NCBI GenBank assembly: GCA_902475825.1
Contig: CABSBA010000016.1
Span: 1 to 15,440, forward strand
Origin: an uncultured Collinsella sp.
GTDB lineage: Bacteria; Actinomycetota; Coriobacteriia; Coriobacteriales; Coriobacteriaceae
Length of the DNA stretch: 15,440 nt
Direction: 5' to 3'
Below are positions 1-6,402 of the stretch, in pieces; the stretch's first letter is position 1; the number at the start of each line of letters is the position of its first letter. The notes under the pieces are model-generated. The model was not told the DNA's origin, did not search any database, and worked only from the letters and a program-made list of their open reading frames with translations. The position numbers and the translations under genes are program-made.

Positions 1-2
1 GG

Positions 3-845
3 AATGGCGAATGGATGCGTCTGCAGGCCGCTCGGCATCGGGCTGATGATTCTTTTGAGTGGGATAAGCGGGCTCGGCATTTTCGTCCACTGGAGACTGC
101 CCCGTATGCTCGGGATTTTATAAAGCTGTTGGCGCTTGAGCCTGGTGAGTCGGTGCTCGATATGGGGTGTGGGGCTGGGTCGATTGCTATTCCGCTTGCT
201 CAGGCTGGGCATCCCGTGATTGCTGCCGACTTCTCTCCTGCTATGTTGGGCACGCTTGATGCTGGTATTGAGTACTATGGGCTCGAGGATCGCATTACAC
301 CGCTTGAGCTTGCTTGGGATGATGATTGGGATCTGGTTGGGCCGGTTGCCAAGGCTGTAGATGTTGCCTTTGCGAGTCGCTCGGTTACTACGAACGACCT
401 GAAGGGGGCACTTGTCAAGCTTGACCGCACGGCTCGTCGGCATTGTGCTGTCACGATGGTCGCCAACTCCAGCCCGCGCTATGACCTGCACGTGATGAAC
501 GCCATCGGCGCCTCGGTTACCTGCAGTAATGGCTTTGTGTATGCCTTTAACATTCTCATTCAGATGGGTGCTCTGCCGCAGGTTACGTACTTTGAATCGC
601 CTCGGCGCGACACCTTCGATAGTCTCGAGGCGGGCGTGACGGACTTCTCCCGTATGCTCGAACATGGCAACGAAGATAAAATCGACCGTCTGCGCGACTA
701 CATCGCCCAGCACATGATCGAGAATCCCCATGCCGGCGAGCCGGGGTCCAAGGGCGTGCCGCAGGGGCGCTATATGCTCGACCATATCCGTAAGGTCCGC
801 TGGGCCTTTATTGCCTGGGCGCCAGTTTCCGCGAACCGCCTGTAG
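3..845 (+). CDS. Class I SAM-dependent methyltransferase (5' partial)
   Basis: Likely transfers a methyl group from S-adenosylmethionine to an unidentified substrate in the cytoplasm. The Rossmann motif I is clear (VLDMGCGAGSIAIPLA, about 45-60 residues into the readable protein), followed by the acidic strand end IAADFSP that would bind the ribose. The reading frame is open to the left edge. An ATG exists at 15, but the residues before it (NGEW) and the lack of a visible ribosome binding site suggest the true start lies upstream. The C-terminal half is poorly conserved and does not reveal the substrate. Codon use changes inside the gene: roughly the first 450 bases favour T- and GGG-ending codons, and later codons are the GC-ending type seen in the neighbours. 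No intrinsic terminator follows; a C-rich, G-poor stretch does. The fold is secure and the specific function unknown. Confidence 0.85.
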   Translation, partial: NGEWMRLQAARHRADDSFEWDKRARHFRPLETAPYARDFIKLLALEPGESVLDMGCGAGSIAIPLAQAGHPVIAADFSPAMLGTLDAGIEYYGLEDRITPLELAWDDDWDLVGPVAKAVDVAFASRSVTTNDLKGALVKLDRTARRHCAVTMVANSSPRYDLHVMNAIGASVTCSNGFVYAFNILIQMGALPQVTYFESPRRDTFDSLEAGVTDFSRMLEHGNEDKIDRLRDYIAQHMIENPHAGEPGSKGVPQGRYMLDHIRKVRWAFIAWAPVSANRL

Positions 846-910
846 CCCAATTGCACCCGCGCCGCTTACCCGCTTGCAGCCCGCGCCGTCCACCCGCCCG
901 GCATCCGCAT
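846..910 (+). terminator. C-rich, G-poor stretch, possible Rho-dependent terminator
   Basis: Immediately after the methyltransferase stop codon the transcript would be very rich in C and poor in G, with repeated CCCGC-type words and no hairpin followed by a T run. Such unstructured C-rich RNA is the known loading signal for Rho. This is an inference from composition alone. It fits the absence of an intrinsic terminator before the next gene. Confidence 0.25.
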
Positions 911-985
911 TCTTTGCGAACTGGGCAAACGTGCTCCACACCACGCCGTTCCTGCGCTATCGTGGGACAGCTCACGTAGATTAAG

Positions 986-1000
986 GCCCCATTGCGGGGC
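986..1000 (+). promoter_or_regulatory. Small hairpin in the yhbY leader
   Basis: GCCCC and GGGGC pair around a 5-base loop, 26 bases before the yhbY start. GGGGC can alternatively pair with the GCCCC that follows it. No T run follows, so it is not a terminator. A role is not visible; it may only be a leader structure. Confidence 0.2.
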
Positions 1001-1026
1001 GCCCCATACATAGAAAGCGAGAACCC

Positions 1027-1326
1027 ATGGCACTGACAGGAGCCCAGGTCAAGCAGCTTCGCAGCATGGCCCATCACCTCAACCCCGCCATCATCATCGG
1101 TAAGTCCGATGTCAACGAGGGCACCGTCGAGCAGACGGTCGCCTACCTGGAGAAGCACGAGCTCGTTAAGTGCTCCGTGCTGGACGGCTCCAGCCTTTCT
1201 GCCCGTGAGGCCGCCGAGGAGCTCGCCGAGCGCTGCCACGCCGACGTCGTACAGGTTATCGGCCGCAAGTTCTCGCTGTATCGCGAGTCCTCGCGCAAGG
1301 ATATCGAGAAGATCAAGCTCGTCTAA
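1027..1326 (+). CDS. yhbY: YhbY/CRM-domain RNA-binding protein
   Basis: A 99-residue protein that is almost entirely one CRM (YhbY) domain, an IF3-C-like fold that binds pre-50S ribosomal particles and assists ribosome assembly. It shows the family opening (MALTGAQVKQLRSMAHHLNPAIIIGK), the central helix with AREAAEELAERC, and the closing VQVIGRKFSLYRES. Length matches stand-alone bacterial YhbY proteins of about 95-105 residues. The ATG at 1027 fits the domain start, with a purine-rich GAAAGCGAGAA just upstream. The usual GKxG loop reads GKSD here (residues 25-28), a change at the RNA-contacting loop. The gene stands alone on + and ends in a strong terminator. Confidence 0.93.
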   Translation: MALTGAQVKQLRSMAHHLNPAIIIGKSDVNEGTVEQTVAYLEKHELVKCSVLDGSSLSAREAAEELAERCHADVVQVIGRKFSLYRESSRKDIEKIKLV

Positions 1327-1353
1327 AACCGACTGGCCATACCGAGTAGCCTG

Positions 1354-1386
1354 CGGGCGTCCGAGTGATTCGGGCGCCCGTTTTTT
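1354..1386 (+). terminator. Intrinsic terminator of yhbY
   Basis: An 11-bp stem (1354-1364 with 1370-1380, one T-G wobble) closes a GTGAT loop and is followed by TTTTTT at 1381-1386. It lies 27 bases after the yhbY stop. The T run overlaps the first bases of the stop codon of the convergent regulator at 1385, so the two genes are packed end to end. Confidence 0.92.
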
Positions 1387-4381
1387 ATCGCTCGACAAGC
1401 ACGCGCTTGAGCCTGCCTTCGACCAGGCGCTCATACAGGCGCCTTGTCTCGGGCTCGGGCACGCCTTGAACTTGCTCTCGCAGGTGGTGCATGTGGCCGC
1501 TGTATAGCTCGACAACATCGCGGCGTCGTCCCGCCGCACCGTAAACGCGCATGGCACAGCGAACCATGTCCTCGCGCGCCGTCTCTTGGCGAAGCCCCGA
1601 TTCAACGAGCCAAATTGCCGATTGCAGGTCATTTTCCTCGAGAGCGGCATTCGCTCCCCTAATCATGCAGTCGATGTACTTGGATTGCATTATGTGGCGC
1701 ATGCGCGTAAAAAACGTGGGATTGCAACCGGTGGGAACATACAGCGGCCCCGCGTAGAGCTGCTCAACCTTAAGACAAAGCTCAACCAGGTGAGGGCCTC
1801 TCGCGCCCATACGGTTTCCCAGGATCTCGCGGCTCAGCTGGTCAAAGAGCCTTACATCGGTCTTAACGTAGTCGCCGTTGAGCCCTATGCACTCGTTTTG
1901 GATGAGCACGCACGACTTGCCATCCGGCGTTGGACCCAAAGCCGAGCGCAAGCGCGATACCGTCGAATACAGATTGTTGCGCGCGGCGCTAAACTCGGCA
2001 TGGGGCCACAACTCCATGGCGATTGTCTCGCGGTCGACCATGGCATCCATGCCCAACGCGAGCCGCTCGGCAAGTGTTGCCGCCTTTTTGCGACGCCACA
2101 TCTTATCCGTGATGGGAAAGCCGTCGCGCTCGGCGCGAAATGTGCCAAACATGCGCATCTCAATATGGCCGATCGTATCGACAGCCTCAACCTCGCCCGC
2201 CTGGAACAGGTGCTCGCTTTCGCCCTCAAAATCATCGCGTAGTGAATACCGCGACAGCTCACGCACCGGAAGCTTCTTGCGAATCCTGACGGCAGGCTCG
2301 CCCAGACAGTGCATCGCAAGACGCGCAAATAGCCGATACGATGGGTCTAAAATCCCCGAGCGATTCATAGACATCCAGGCGGCAAGATCGCTATCGCGGC
2401 CCGCAGCGGCCAGGTGCAGCGCCACGATCCAGGCTTCTGAGCCACCGACCTGCGTCTTGCTAATGTCGAGCAGCTCCGCCTCTTCGCGAACCGATACCAG
2501 CGACGTATTGCGCAGGTACGCCACGCGCTCCAGCAGCAACGCGTTTTCGCGCATGTACGCAATCGATTCGTCGGCGAGCTTGAGCACCTGAACCGCGCGG
2601 AACTTCGCGTTGACCGGCCGCCCCTCCGCCAGCGATTGCCAACCCTCCAGCAATAACCCAAACAGCTGAATTTGATTGTCACGAACACGCACCGCAAAGC
2701 GGTCGAGCTCGCCAAACGCCACATCGTCGGTCACGGGCAAGCCCGCGAGCAGGCGCCGCGCCGCGAGCACCATACGCAGCCAAATGGATGGCGCCTTAAG
2801 CCCGCGGATATCGAGTGCCTCGAGTATCTGCGCCATCTTGTCATCGCGCTCGTCGGGTTTAGCAAACGAGCCGTCGAACAGCTCCACCAGCATATGGTCG
2901 GCCTGTATGAGAATCCCCGCGATGTCGAGCTCGCAATCATAAGCTTTGCACGCCTTGAGCTTCGCGAGAACATTGCCGTCTTCCGCTCGCTCGGTTAGGT
3001 GGCGCTTGACCTCGATATGCGCGGACAGCATGTCGAGCACCTCGCAGGATGTCTGTTCTTGCACAACAGGGTTGGCGGGAAGCCCCAGGTCATTGTCGCC
3101 GTAAAAGGCGATAGTAAGCGCCTGGGCTATTTTCCAGGTAGCGGAATCGACCTCGCGGGCCGCCTGGTCACCCGCACGTTCGATAACGGACGCCATATAC
3201 CTTGCTAGCTTTGTATTGCACACGCTGACAGCCGCCAGATACACGCCGAGTGCCTCGGCGGGTGCCGGCTCTTGCTCCTGCTTTTCCGCATTGATCATCG
3301 CCGACGCCGCACGGCAAATGTCCCCTCCGTGCCCGGTCAGGGCAAGATCGGCCCCATACTGCCCGGCAAGTTCCAATACCACATGGCGGTCCAAGAACGC
3401 GTCGGCCAGGTCCATAGCCAAATCGCATCGGCCCGCCTTGATCAAAATGCGAGCAGCCCGCGATACAAGTTCGGGACGGATCTCGGCAACAAGCTTTCGC
3501 AGCCTCAGGCGCGCGTTGTCCTTAGCGCCCAAACACCTAAAGGTGCGATCAGACGGATCCACGCCAAAAATCGGATAATCGCGCACAAAGATGGACTGGT
3601 CGACCATCGAAAGCCTCACGCCGCACGCCTCTAGCTCCGCAATGCGGCCCTCGCCCATCAGTACCATCAAACAGGCAACGGTAAACAACAGGTTGTTCTC
3701 GAGCGATGCGAGATCGGCCAGCGCCGCACCGTACACGTTGACGATTTCGTTCTCGAGCAACCCGGCAACATCGCCCTGTCCATACATTCCCGTCTGCAGG
3801 GCAGATACCAGCTCGGGTACACCCTGTGTGAGCCGATAAAAATCGAGCGATGTGCTGATTGAGAACGCCGTGGCCCATGACGAATACTCATAGGCGTGCA
3901 CCTTGAGCATCTGCGCATTGACTTTTACAGAATCGCCCAGCCCGTGGATAAGCAATCGGTTGGAGGGGCGGCAGGCAATAAAGACCCCCGTCCCCGTAGC
4001 ACGTAAGCTGCGGATTCGATCGATGAGGTCCTCGGTTTCGTGCTGTTCGAGATTGGGCACGTTGTCGATCGCAACGAGCGAATGAGGTTTGTCCTTAAGC
4101 TCATCGGCGACAACCTCGAGCTGCATAAAGAGCTCGCGTCCAATCGCGCGGTCGGCCTCGATAATCCGAACCGGCCCTCGCGTGGGGTCCGATTTAACCT
4201 CCTGCACGTATTGCAGCAACACCGACGTCTTACCAAACCCATCGGGCGCGTAGAGCAAAACAATTCCCGCCTTGCGCCCTTTAACGATGAGCTCGTTCAT
4301 CAAGCGATCGCGCCGCACCATATAGCCGCCGCCCGTCGGCATCAACTCGAGGTCGTCCGTATTGCCCAGATCGTTTACCAT
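1385..4381 (-). CDS. Large ATPase regulator with winged-helix and BTAD domains (SARP/AfsR-like)
   Basis: A 998-residue probable transcription activator. Near the N terminus is a STAND/MalT-like ATPase module: a P-loop (APDGFGKTS, residues 45-53) and a Walker B strand (SLVAIDN, 101-107). The long middle (about 200-730) is helical and repeat-like without clear motifs, as expected of a sensing or oligomerising arm. From about residue 740 comes an OmpR-type winged helix (IEMRMFGTF; KMWRRKKAATLAERLAL; the recognition region NNLYSTVSRLRSALG), then a bacterial transcriptional activator domain to the end. This is the SARP DNA-binding arrangement, but placed at the C terminus. The ATG at 4381 has GAGGAG six bases upstream. 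Nothing is co-transcribed, so the target and signal are unknown. Two direct CATATGGTC copies lie just upstream and could be its own binding sites. Confidence 0.88.
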   Translation of the reverse strand: MVNDLGNTDDLELMPTGGGYMVRRDRLMNELIVKGRKAGIVLLYAPDGFGKTSVLLQYVQEVKSDPTRGPVRIIEADRAIGRELFMQLEVVADELKDKPHSLVAIDNVPNLEQHETEDLIDRIRSLRATGTGVFIACRPSNRLLIHGLGDSVKVNAQMLKVHAYEYSSWATAFSISTSLDFYRLTQGVPELVSALQTGMYGQGDVAGLLENEIVNVYGAALADLASLENNLLFTVACLMVLMGEGRIAELEACGVRLSMVDQSIFVRDYPIFGVDPSDRTFRCLGAKDNARLRLRKLVAEIRPELVSRAARILIKAGRCDLAMDLADAFLDRHVVLELAGQYGADLALTGHGGDICRAASAMINAEKQEQEPAPAEALGVYLAAVSVCNTKLARYMASVIERAGDQAAREVDSATWKIAQALTIAFYGDNDLGLPANPVVQEQTSCEVLDMLSAHIEVKRHLTERAEDGNVLAKLKACKAYDCELDIAGILIQADHMLVELFDGSFAKPDERDDKMAQILEALDIRGLKAPSIWLRMVLAARRLLAGLPVTDDVAFGELDRFAVRVRDNQIQLFGLLLEGWQSLAEGRPVNAKFRAVQVLKLADESIAYMRENALLLERVAYLRNTSLVSVREEAELLDISKTQVGGSEAWIVALHLAAAGRDSDLAAWMSMNRSGILDPSYRLFARLAMHCLGEPAVRIRKKLPVRELSRYSLRDDFEGESEHLFQAGEVEAVDTIGHIEMRMFGTFRAERDGFPITDKMWRRKKAATLAERLALGMDAMVDRETIAMELWPHAEFSAARNNLYSTVSRLRSALGPTPDGKSCVLIQNECIGLNGDYVKTDVRLFDQLSREILGNRMGARGPHLVELCLKVEQLYAGPLYVPTGCNPTFFTRMRHIMQSKYIDCMIRGANAALEENDLQSAIWLVESGLRQETAREDMVRCAMRVYGAAGRRRDVVELYSGHMHHLREQVQGVPEPETRRLYERLVEGRLKRVLVER

Positions 4382-4397
4382 GCTTGCTCCTCAACTC

Positions 4398-4431
4398 GAC
4401 CATATGGACACCGTAACTGCAGGACCATATG
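4398..4431 (-). promoter_or_regulatory. Direct repeat upstream of the BTAD regulator
   Basis: GACCATATG occurs at 4398-4406 and again at 4423-4431, a start-to-start distance of 25 bp, directly before the regulator's ribosome binding site. SARP-type regulators bind direct repeats, so autoregulation is possible. I found no convincing -35/-10 pair around it. Confidence 0.3.
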
Positions 4432-4530
4432 AGCCACCCCGTGAATAGCGCGACATAGAGTTTTTTGGTTGTCTGCCGGTACGTGTTTGGCAAGTTTTTG
4501 TACAGCGAGGCCCGATGGTAACTTATCCCC

Positions 4531-4547
4531 AGATCGGAAGAGCACAC
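4531..4547. other. Illumina TruSeq adapter remnant (assembly artefact)
   Basis: AGATCGGAAGAGCACAC is the first 17 bases of the standard TruSeq read-1 adapter. The match stops there: the adapter continues GTCTG, but this sequence continues CGCAGG. Read on the minus strand it gives the LFRS/CSSDL peptides typical of untrimmed adapters in assembled genomes. The bases on either side of it should not be assumed to be neighbours in a real chromosome. Confidence 0.93.
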
Positions 4548-4673
4548 CGCAGGTCAATGCGCTTGCCAGCATGTCCCATCCCATTTGCAGTGTAGCGCAG
4601 TCGGCTATTTTTATTTGAGTTGCGCAACTCGCCTACTCCTCGCTACCGCCTGCGACTCTATGGTGGCAAATGT
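4548..4673. other. Intergenic stretch right of the adapter, with a 14-bp palindrome
   Basis: No gene is supported here. At 4617-4630 lies a perfect palindrome, GAGTTGCGCAACTC, in an otherwise T-rich stretch. It could be an operator for a dimeric repressor, but no gene starts close to it on either strand. Because the left boundary is an adapter join, the gene it once served may have been lost from this contig. Confidence 0.4.
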
Positions 4674-4692
4674 GCATAGAATCTGCTATAGA
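4664..4692 (+). promoter_or_regulatory. Candidate promoter (extended -10)
   Basis: TGGCAA (4664-4669), a 17-base spacer, then TATAGA (4687-4692) preceded by TGC, which makes an extended -10. The -35 is weak. No protein gene lies downstream on +; transcription would run about 100 bases into the hairpin terminator at 4774-4803. Confidence 0.35.
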
Positions 4693-4697
4693 ATGAA

Positions 4698-4803
4698 TCA
4701 CAAAAATTTAAAACCCTCCAGTCAAGCACGCGGCAAGGTTTCCGTCATGTATACGCCACGGCGTATGTCCACTAAAAAGGCCCCCGCAAAGCGAGGGCCT
4801 TTT
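4698..4803 (+). ncRNA. Possible small RNA ending in the nagB-side terminator
   Basis: If the promoter at 4664-4692 is used, the product is an RNA of about 105 bases. It would carry an A-rich 5' part, an unpaired CCCTCC (4714-4719) complementary to a Shine-Dalgarno sequence, a small hairpin (ATACGCC/GGCGTAT, 4751-4766), and the terminator stem with TTTT at its + end. This is the layout of many regulatory small RNAs, but it rests only on sequence features, with no conservation evidence. Confidence 0.22.
4774..4803 (-). terminator. Intrinsic terminator of nagB (usable from both strands)
   Basis: A 13-bp stem (4775-4787 with 4791-4803, one wobble) with a 3-base loop. On the minus strand it is followed by TTTTT and lies about 30 bases past the nagB stop. 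On + it ends with TTTT, so it may serve both directions. Confidence 0.9.
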
Positions 4804-4832
4804 GAGAAACTATGTAAGATCGCTTGATCGCG

Positions 4833-5561
4833 TTACTCGCAGAGCGAAAGAGCGGCCTCGTCAGCAACGACAACGCAGTTGGTGTGCAGCTGCAGGATCG
4901 AAGCCGGGCATTTGGGCGTAACCGGACCATAGCACATATCGTGCACGGCCTGAGCCTTGGCCTCGCCGTTGGCGACAACCAGGATCATGCGGGCATACAT
5001 GATGGTCTGGGTGCCCATGGTGTAAGCCTGACGGGGCACGTCATCGATGCTGTCGAACAGGCGGCTGTTGGCCTGAATGGTGCTCTCGGTGAGGTCGACG
5101 CAGTGCGTGCCCTTGGAGAAGTGGTCATCGGGCTCGTTAAAGCCGATGTGACCGTTGTTGCCAATGCCGAGCAGCTGCAGATCCGGGTAACCGGCGGCAG
5201 CGACGATCTTGTCGTACTCGGAGCAGGCAGCGGCGGCATCGGGGTTGGAGCCATCGGGCACGTGCGTGTTGTTCAGATCGATATTGATGTGATCGAAGAA
5301 GTTCTCGCGCATAAAGTAGTGATAGCTCTGGGGATCGTCGTGCGAAAGACCACGATACTCGTCCAAGTTATAGGTGCTGACCTCGGCAAAGTCAACGTCG
5401 CCCTTCTCGTACCAAGCAGCGAGCTGTTTGTAAGCGCCAATCGGGGTGGAGCCGGTGGCAAGACCCAACACGCAATCGGGCTTGAGGATAACCTGAGCCG
5501 AGATGATATTAGCGGCCTTGCGGCTCATATCCTCGTAGTCTTTAGCTTTAATGATTTTCAT
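4833..5561 (-). CDS. nagB: Glucosamine-6-phosphate deaminase
   Basis: Converts glucosamine 6-phosphate to fructose 6-phosphate and ammonia, feeding amino sugars into glycolysis in the cytoplasm. The protein has 242 residues, the short Gram-positive form. Visible family motifs are the phosphate-binding LATGSTP (34-40), NLDEY (65-69, with the proton-transfer Asp 67) and GNNGHIGFNEP (134-144, with His 138 and Glu 143). The position that is Asp in the E. coli GNDGH motif is Asn 136 here, which I recall also being the case in Bacillus-type enzymes. The frame stays open further upstream, but the ATG at 5561 begins the family's MKII sequence and has AGAAAGGA eight bases before it. It lies downstream of the PTS IIA gene with a 272-base gap containing a strong hairpin, so it is probably controlled separately. 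Confidence 0.95.
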   Translation of the reverse strand: MKIIKAKDYEDMSRKAANIISAQVILKPDCVLGLATGSTPIGAYKQLAAWYEKGDVDFAEVSTYNLDEYRGLSHDDPQSYHYFMRENFFDHINIDLNNTHVPDGSNPDAAAACSEYDKIVAAAGYPDLQLLGIGNNGHIGFNEPDDHFSKGTHCVDLTESTIQANSRLFDSIDDVPRQAYTMGTQTIMYARMILVVANGEAKAQAVHDMCYGPVTPKCPASILQLHTNCVVVADEAALSLCE

Positions 5562-5833
5562 TACGCGTCCTTTCTCGTACAAGAGAGGCAAGGCTCCCCT
5601 TACAAGCACTTGCCCGCGGCCCGCGTCGGCCGCAACCAACGTGTGCGGCCACCAGGGCGAGGTCGCGTAATATATGTGTCTCGTGTCTAACCGCGTCGAG
5701 GCCCCTGCCCGTCCACGGTGACCCAAAGCTGTTTAGCCTCGGACGTTTCCCATCTTGCCACGGAGGGCGTCCTCTTTCAAGGGCGCCCTCCGTAAACGTG
5801 ATTGAATTGTAGGCTAAAGGCCAAGCGGAGCGA
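5562..5833 (-). promoter_or_regulatory. nagB leader region with a 14-bp hairpin
   Basis: This 272-base gap holds no supportable gene. At 5760-5793 lies a 14-bp stem (one wobble) with a 6-base loop; neither side has a T run, so it is not a standard terminator. It sits about 40 bases past the end of the PTS IIA gene and about 200 bases before nagB. A TATATT that could be a -10 lies near 5668-5673 on the minus strand, with only a poor -35. The hairpin could slow read-through from the IIA gene or protect its mRNA 3' end. Confidence 0.4.
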
Positions 5834-6331
5834 CTAGCGCTCGCGAGCAACGATGAGCTGGTCCATCTCCTCGACATGCTCGCCAACGGAGCCCTTGATG
5901 CTCGAGAACTCAACAGAGTTGCACACCAAGATGGGAACCGTCACATCGTAACCCTCGGCAGCAATTGCCTCGCGATCGAACTCGATGAGCACGTCGCCCT
6001 TATGGACGACATCACCCACCTGTGCATGCACGCTAAAATGCTTGCCCTCAAGCTGGACAGTGTCCAAACCAACATGGATGAGCACGTCTAGACCATCGAC
6101 CGTGTTGAGCGCAACGGCGTGACCCGTGGGAAAAATGGCCTCGACCTTGGCGTCTGCCGGCGCAATCACGCGCGTGCCGGTAGGCTGAATCGCCACGCCC
6201 TGACCCAAAAGGCCGGTGGCAAACGTCTGGTCATTGACCTCGGAAAGCGGAATGACATCGCCTGAGATGGGAGCATCCAGCGTAAGGACTCGACCACGCA
6301 TACCAAAAGACCTTAGGACCTTAGTGAACAT
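5834..6331 (-). CDS. crr: PTS glucose-family IIA domain protein
   Basis: A stand-alone EIIA of the Glc family (PTS_EIIA_1), 165 residues. It passes phosphate from HPr to a sugar-specific IIB domain. The two active-site histidines are His 71 (PTGHAVAL) and His 86 (VLIHVGLDTV), with the typical opening APISGDVIPLSEVNDQTFATG and the closing KGDVLIEFD. The ATG at 6331 is preferred over an in-frame TTG at 6352 because GAGGGGGAG lies at the right distance. No IIB or IIC gene is near, so it probably serves separately encoded permeases, perhaps for amino sugars given glmM and nagB beside it. Whether it also regulates, as the enteric protein does, cannot be read from the sequence; the gene symbol is by family analogy. 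Confidence 0.93.
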   Translation of the reverse strand: MFTKVLRSFGMRGRVLTLDAPISGDVIPLSEVNDQTFATGLLGQGVAIQPTGTRVIAPADAKVEAIFPTGHAVALNTVDGLDVLIHVGLDTVQLEGKHFSVHAQVGDVVHKGDVLIEFDREAIAAEGYDVTVPILVCNSVEFSSIKGSVGEHVEEMDQLIVARER

Positions 6332-6402
6332 GCTCCCCCTCGGACATACCAATCAATCAAAATAACCTTGTCAGTTTACCACTTGGCACCCGTTTTTGGC
6401 CA

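Noticed and set aside
808..1650. 280-codon minus frame across yhbY
   Set aside because: Overlaps yhbY, its terminator and the end of the regulator; composition is irregular.
4694..4827. 44-codon frame starting MNHKNLKPSS on +
   Set aside because: No ribosome binding site; it starts at the candidate -10 and runs through the terminator stem.
4824..5690. 288-codon + frame opposite nagB
   Set aside because: Shadow of nagB in GC-rich DNA, with no family resemblance.
5562..5726. Longer NagB with an upstream N-terminal extension
   Set aside because: The extension has no family similarity and the ribosome binding site supports the ATG at 5561.
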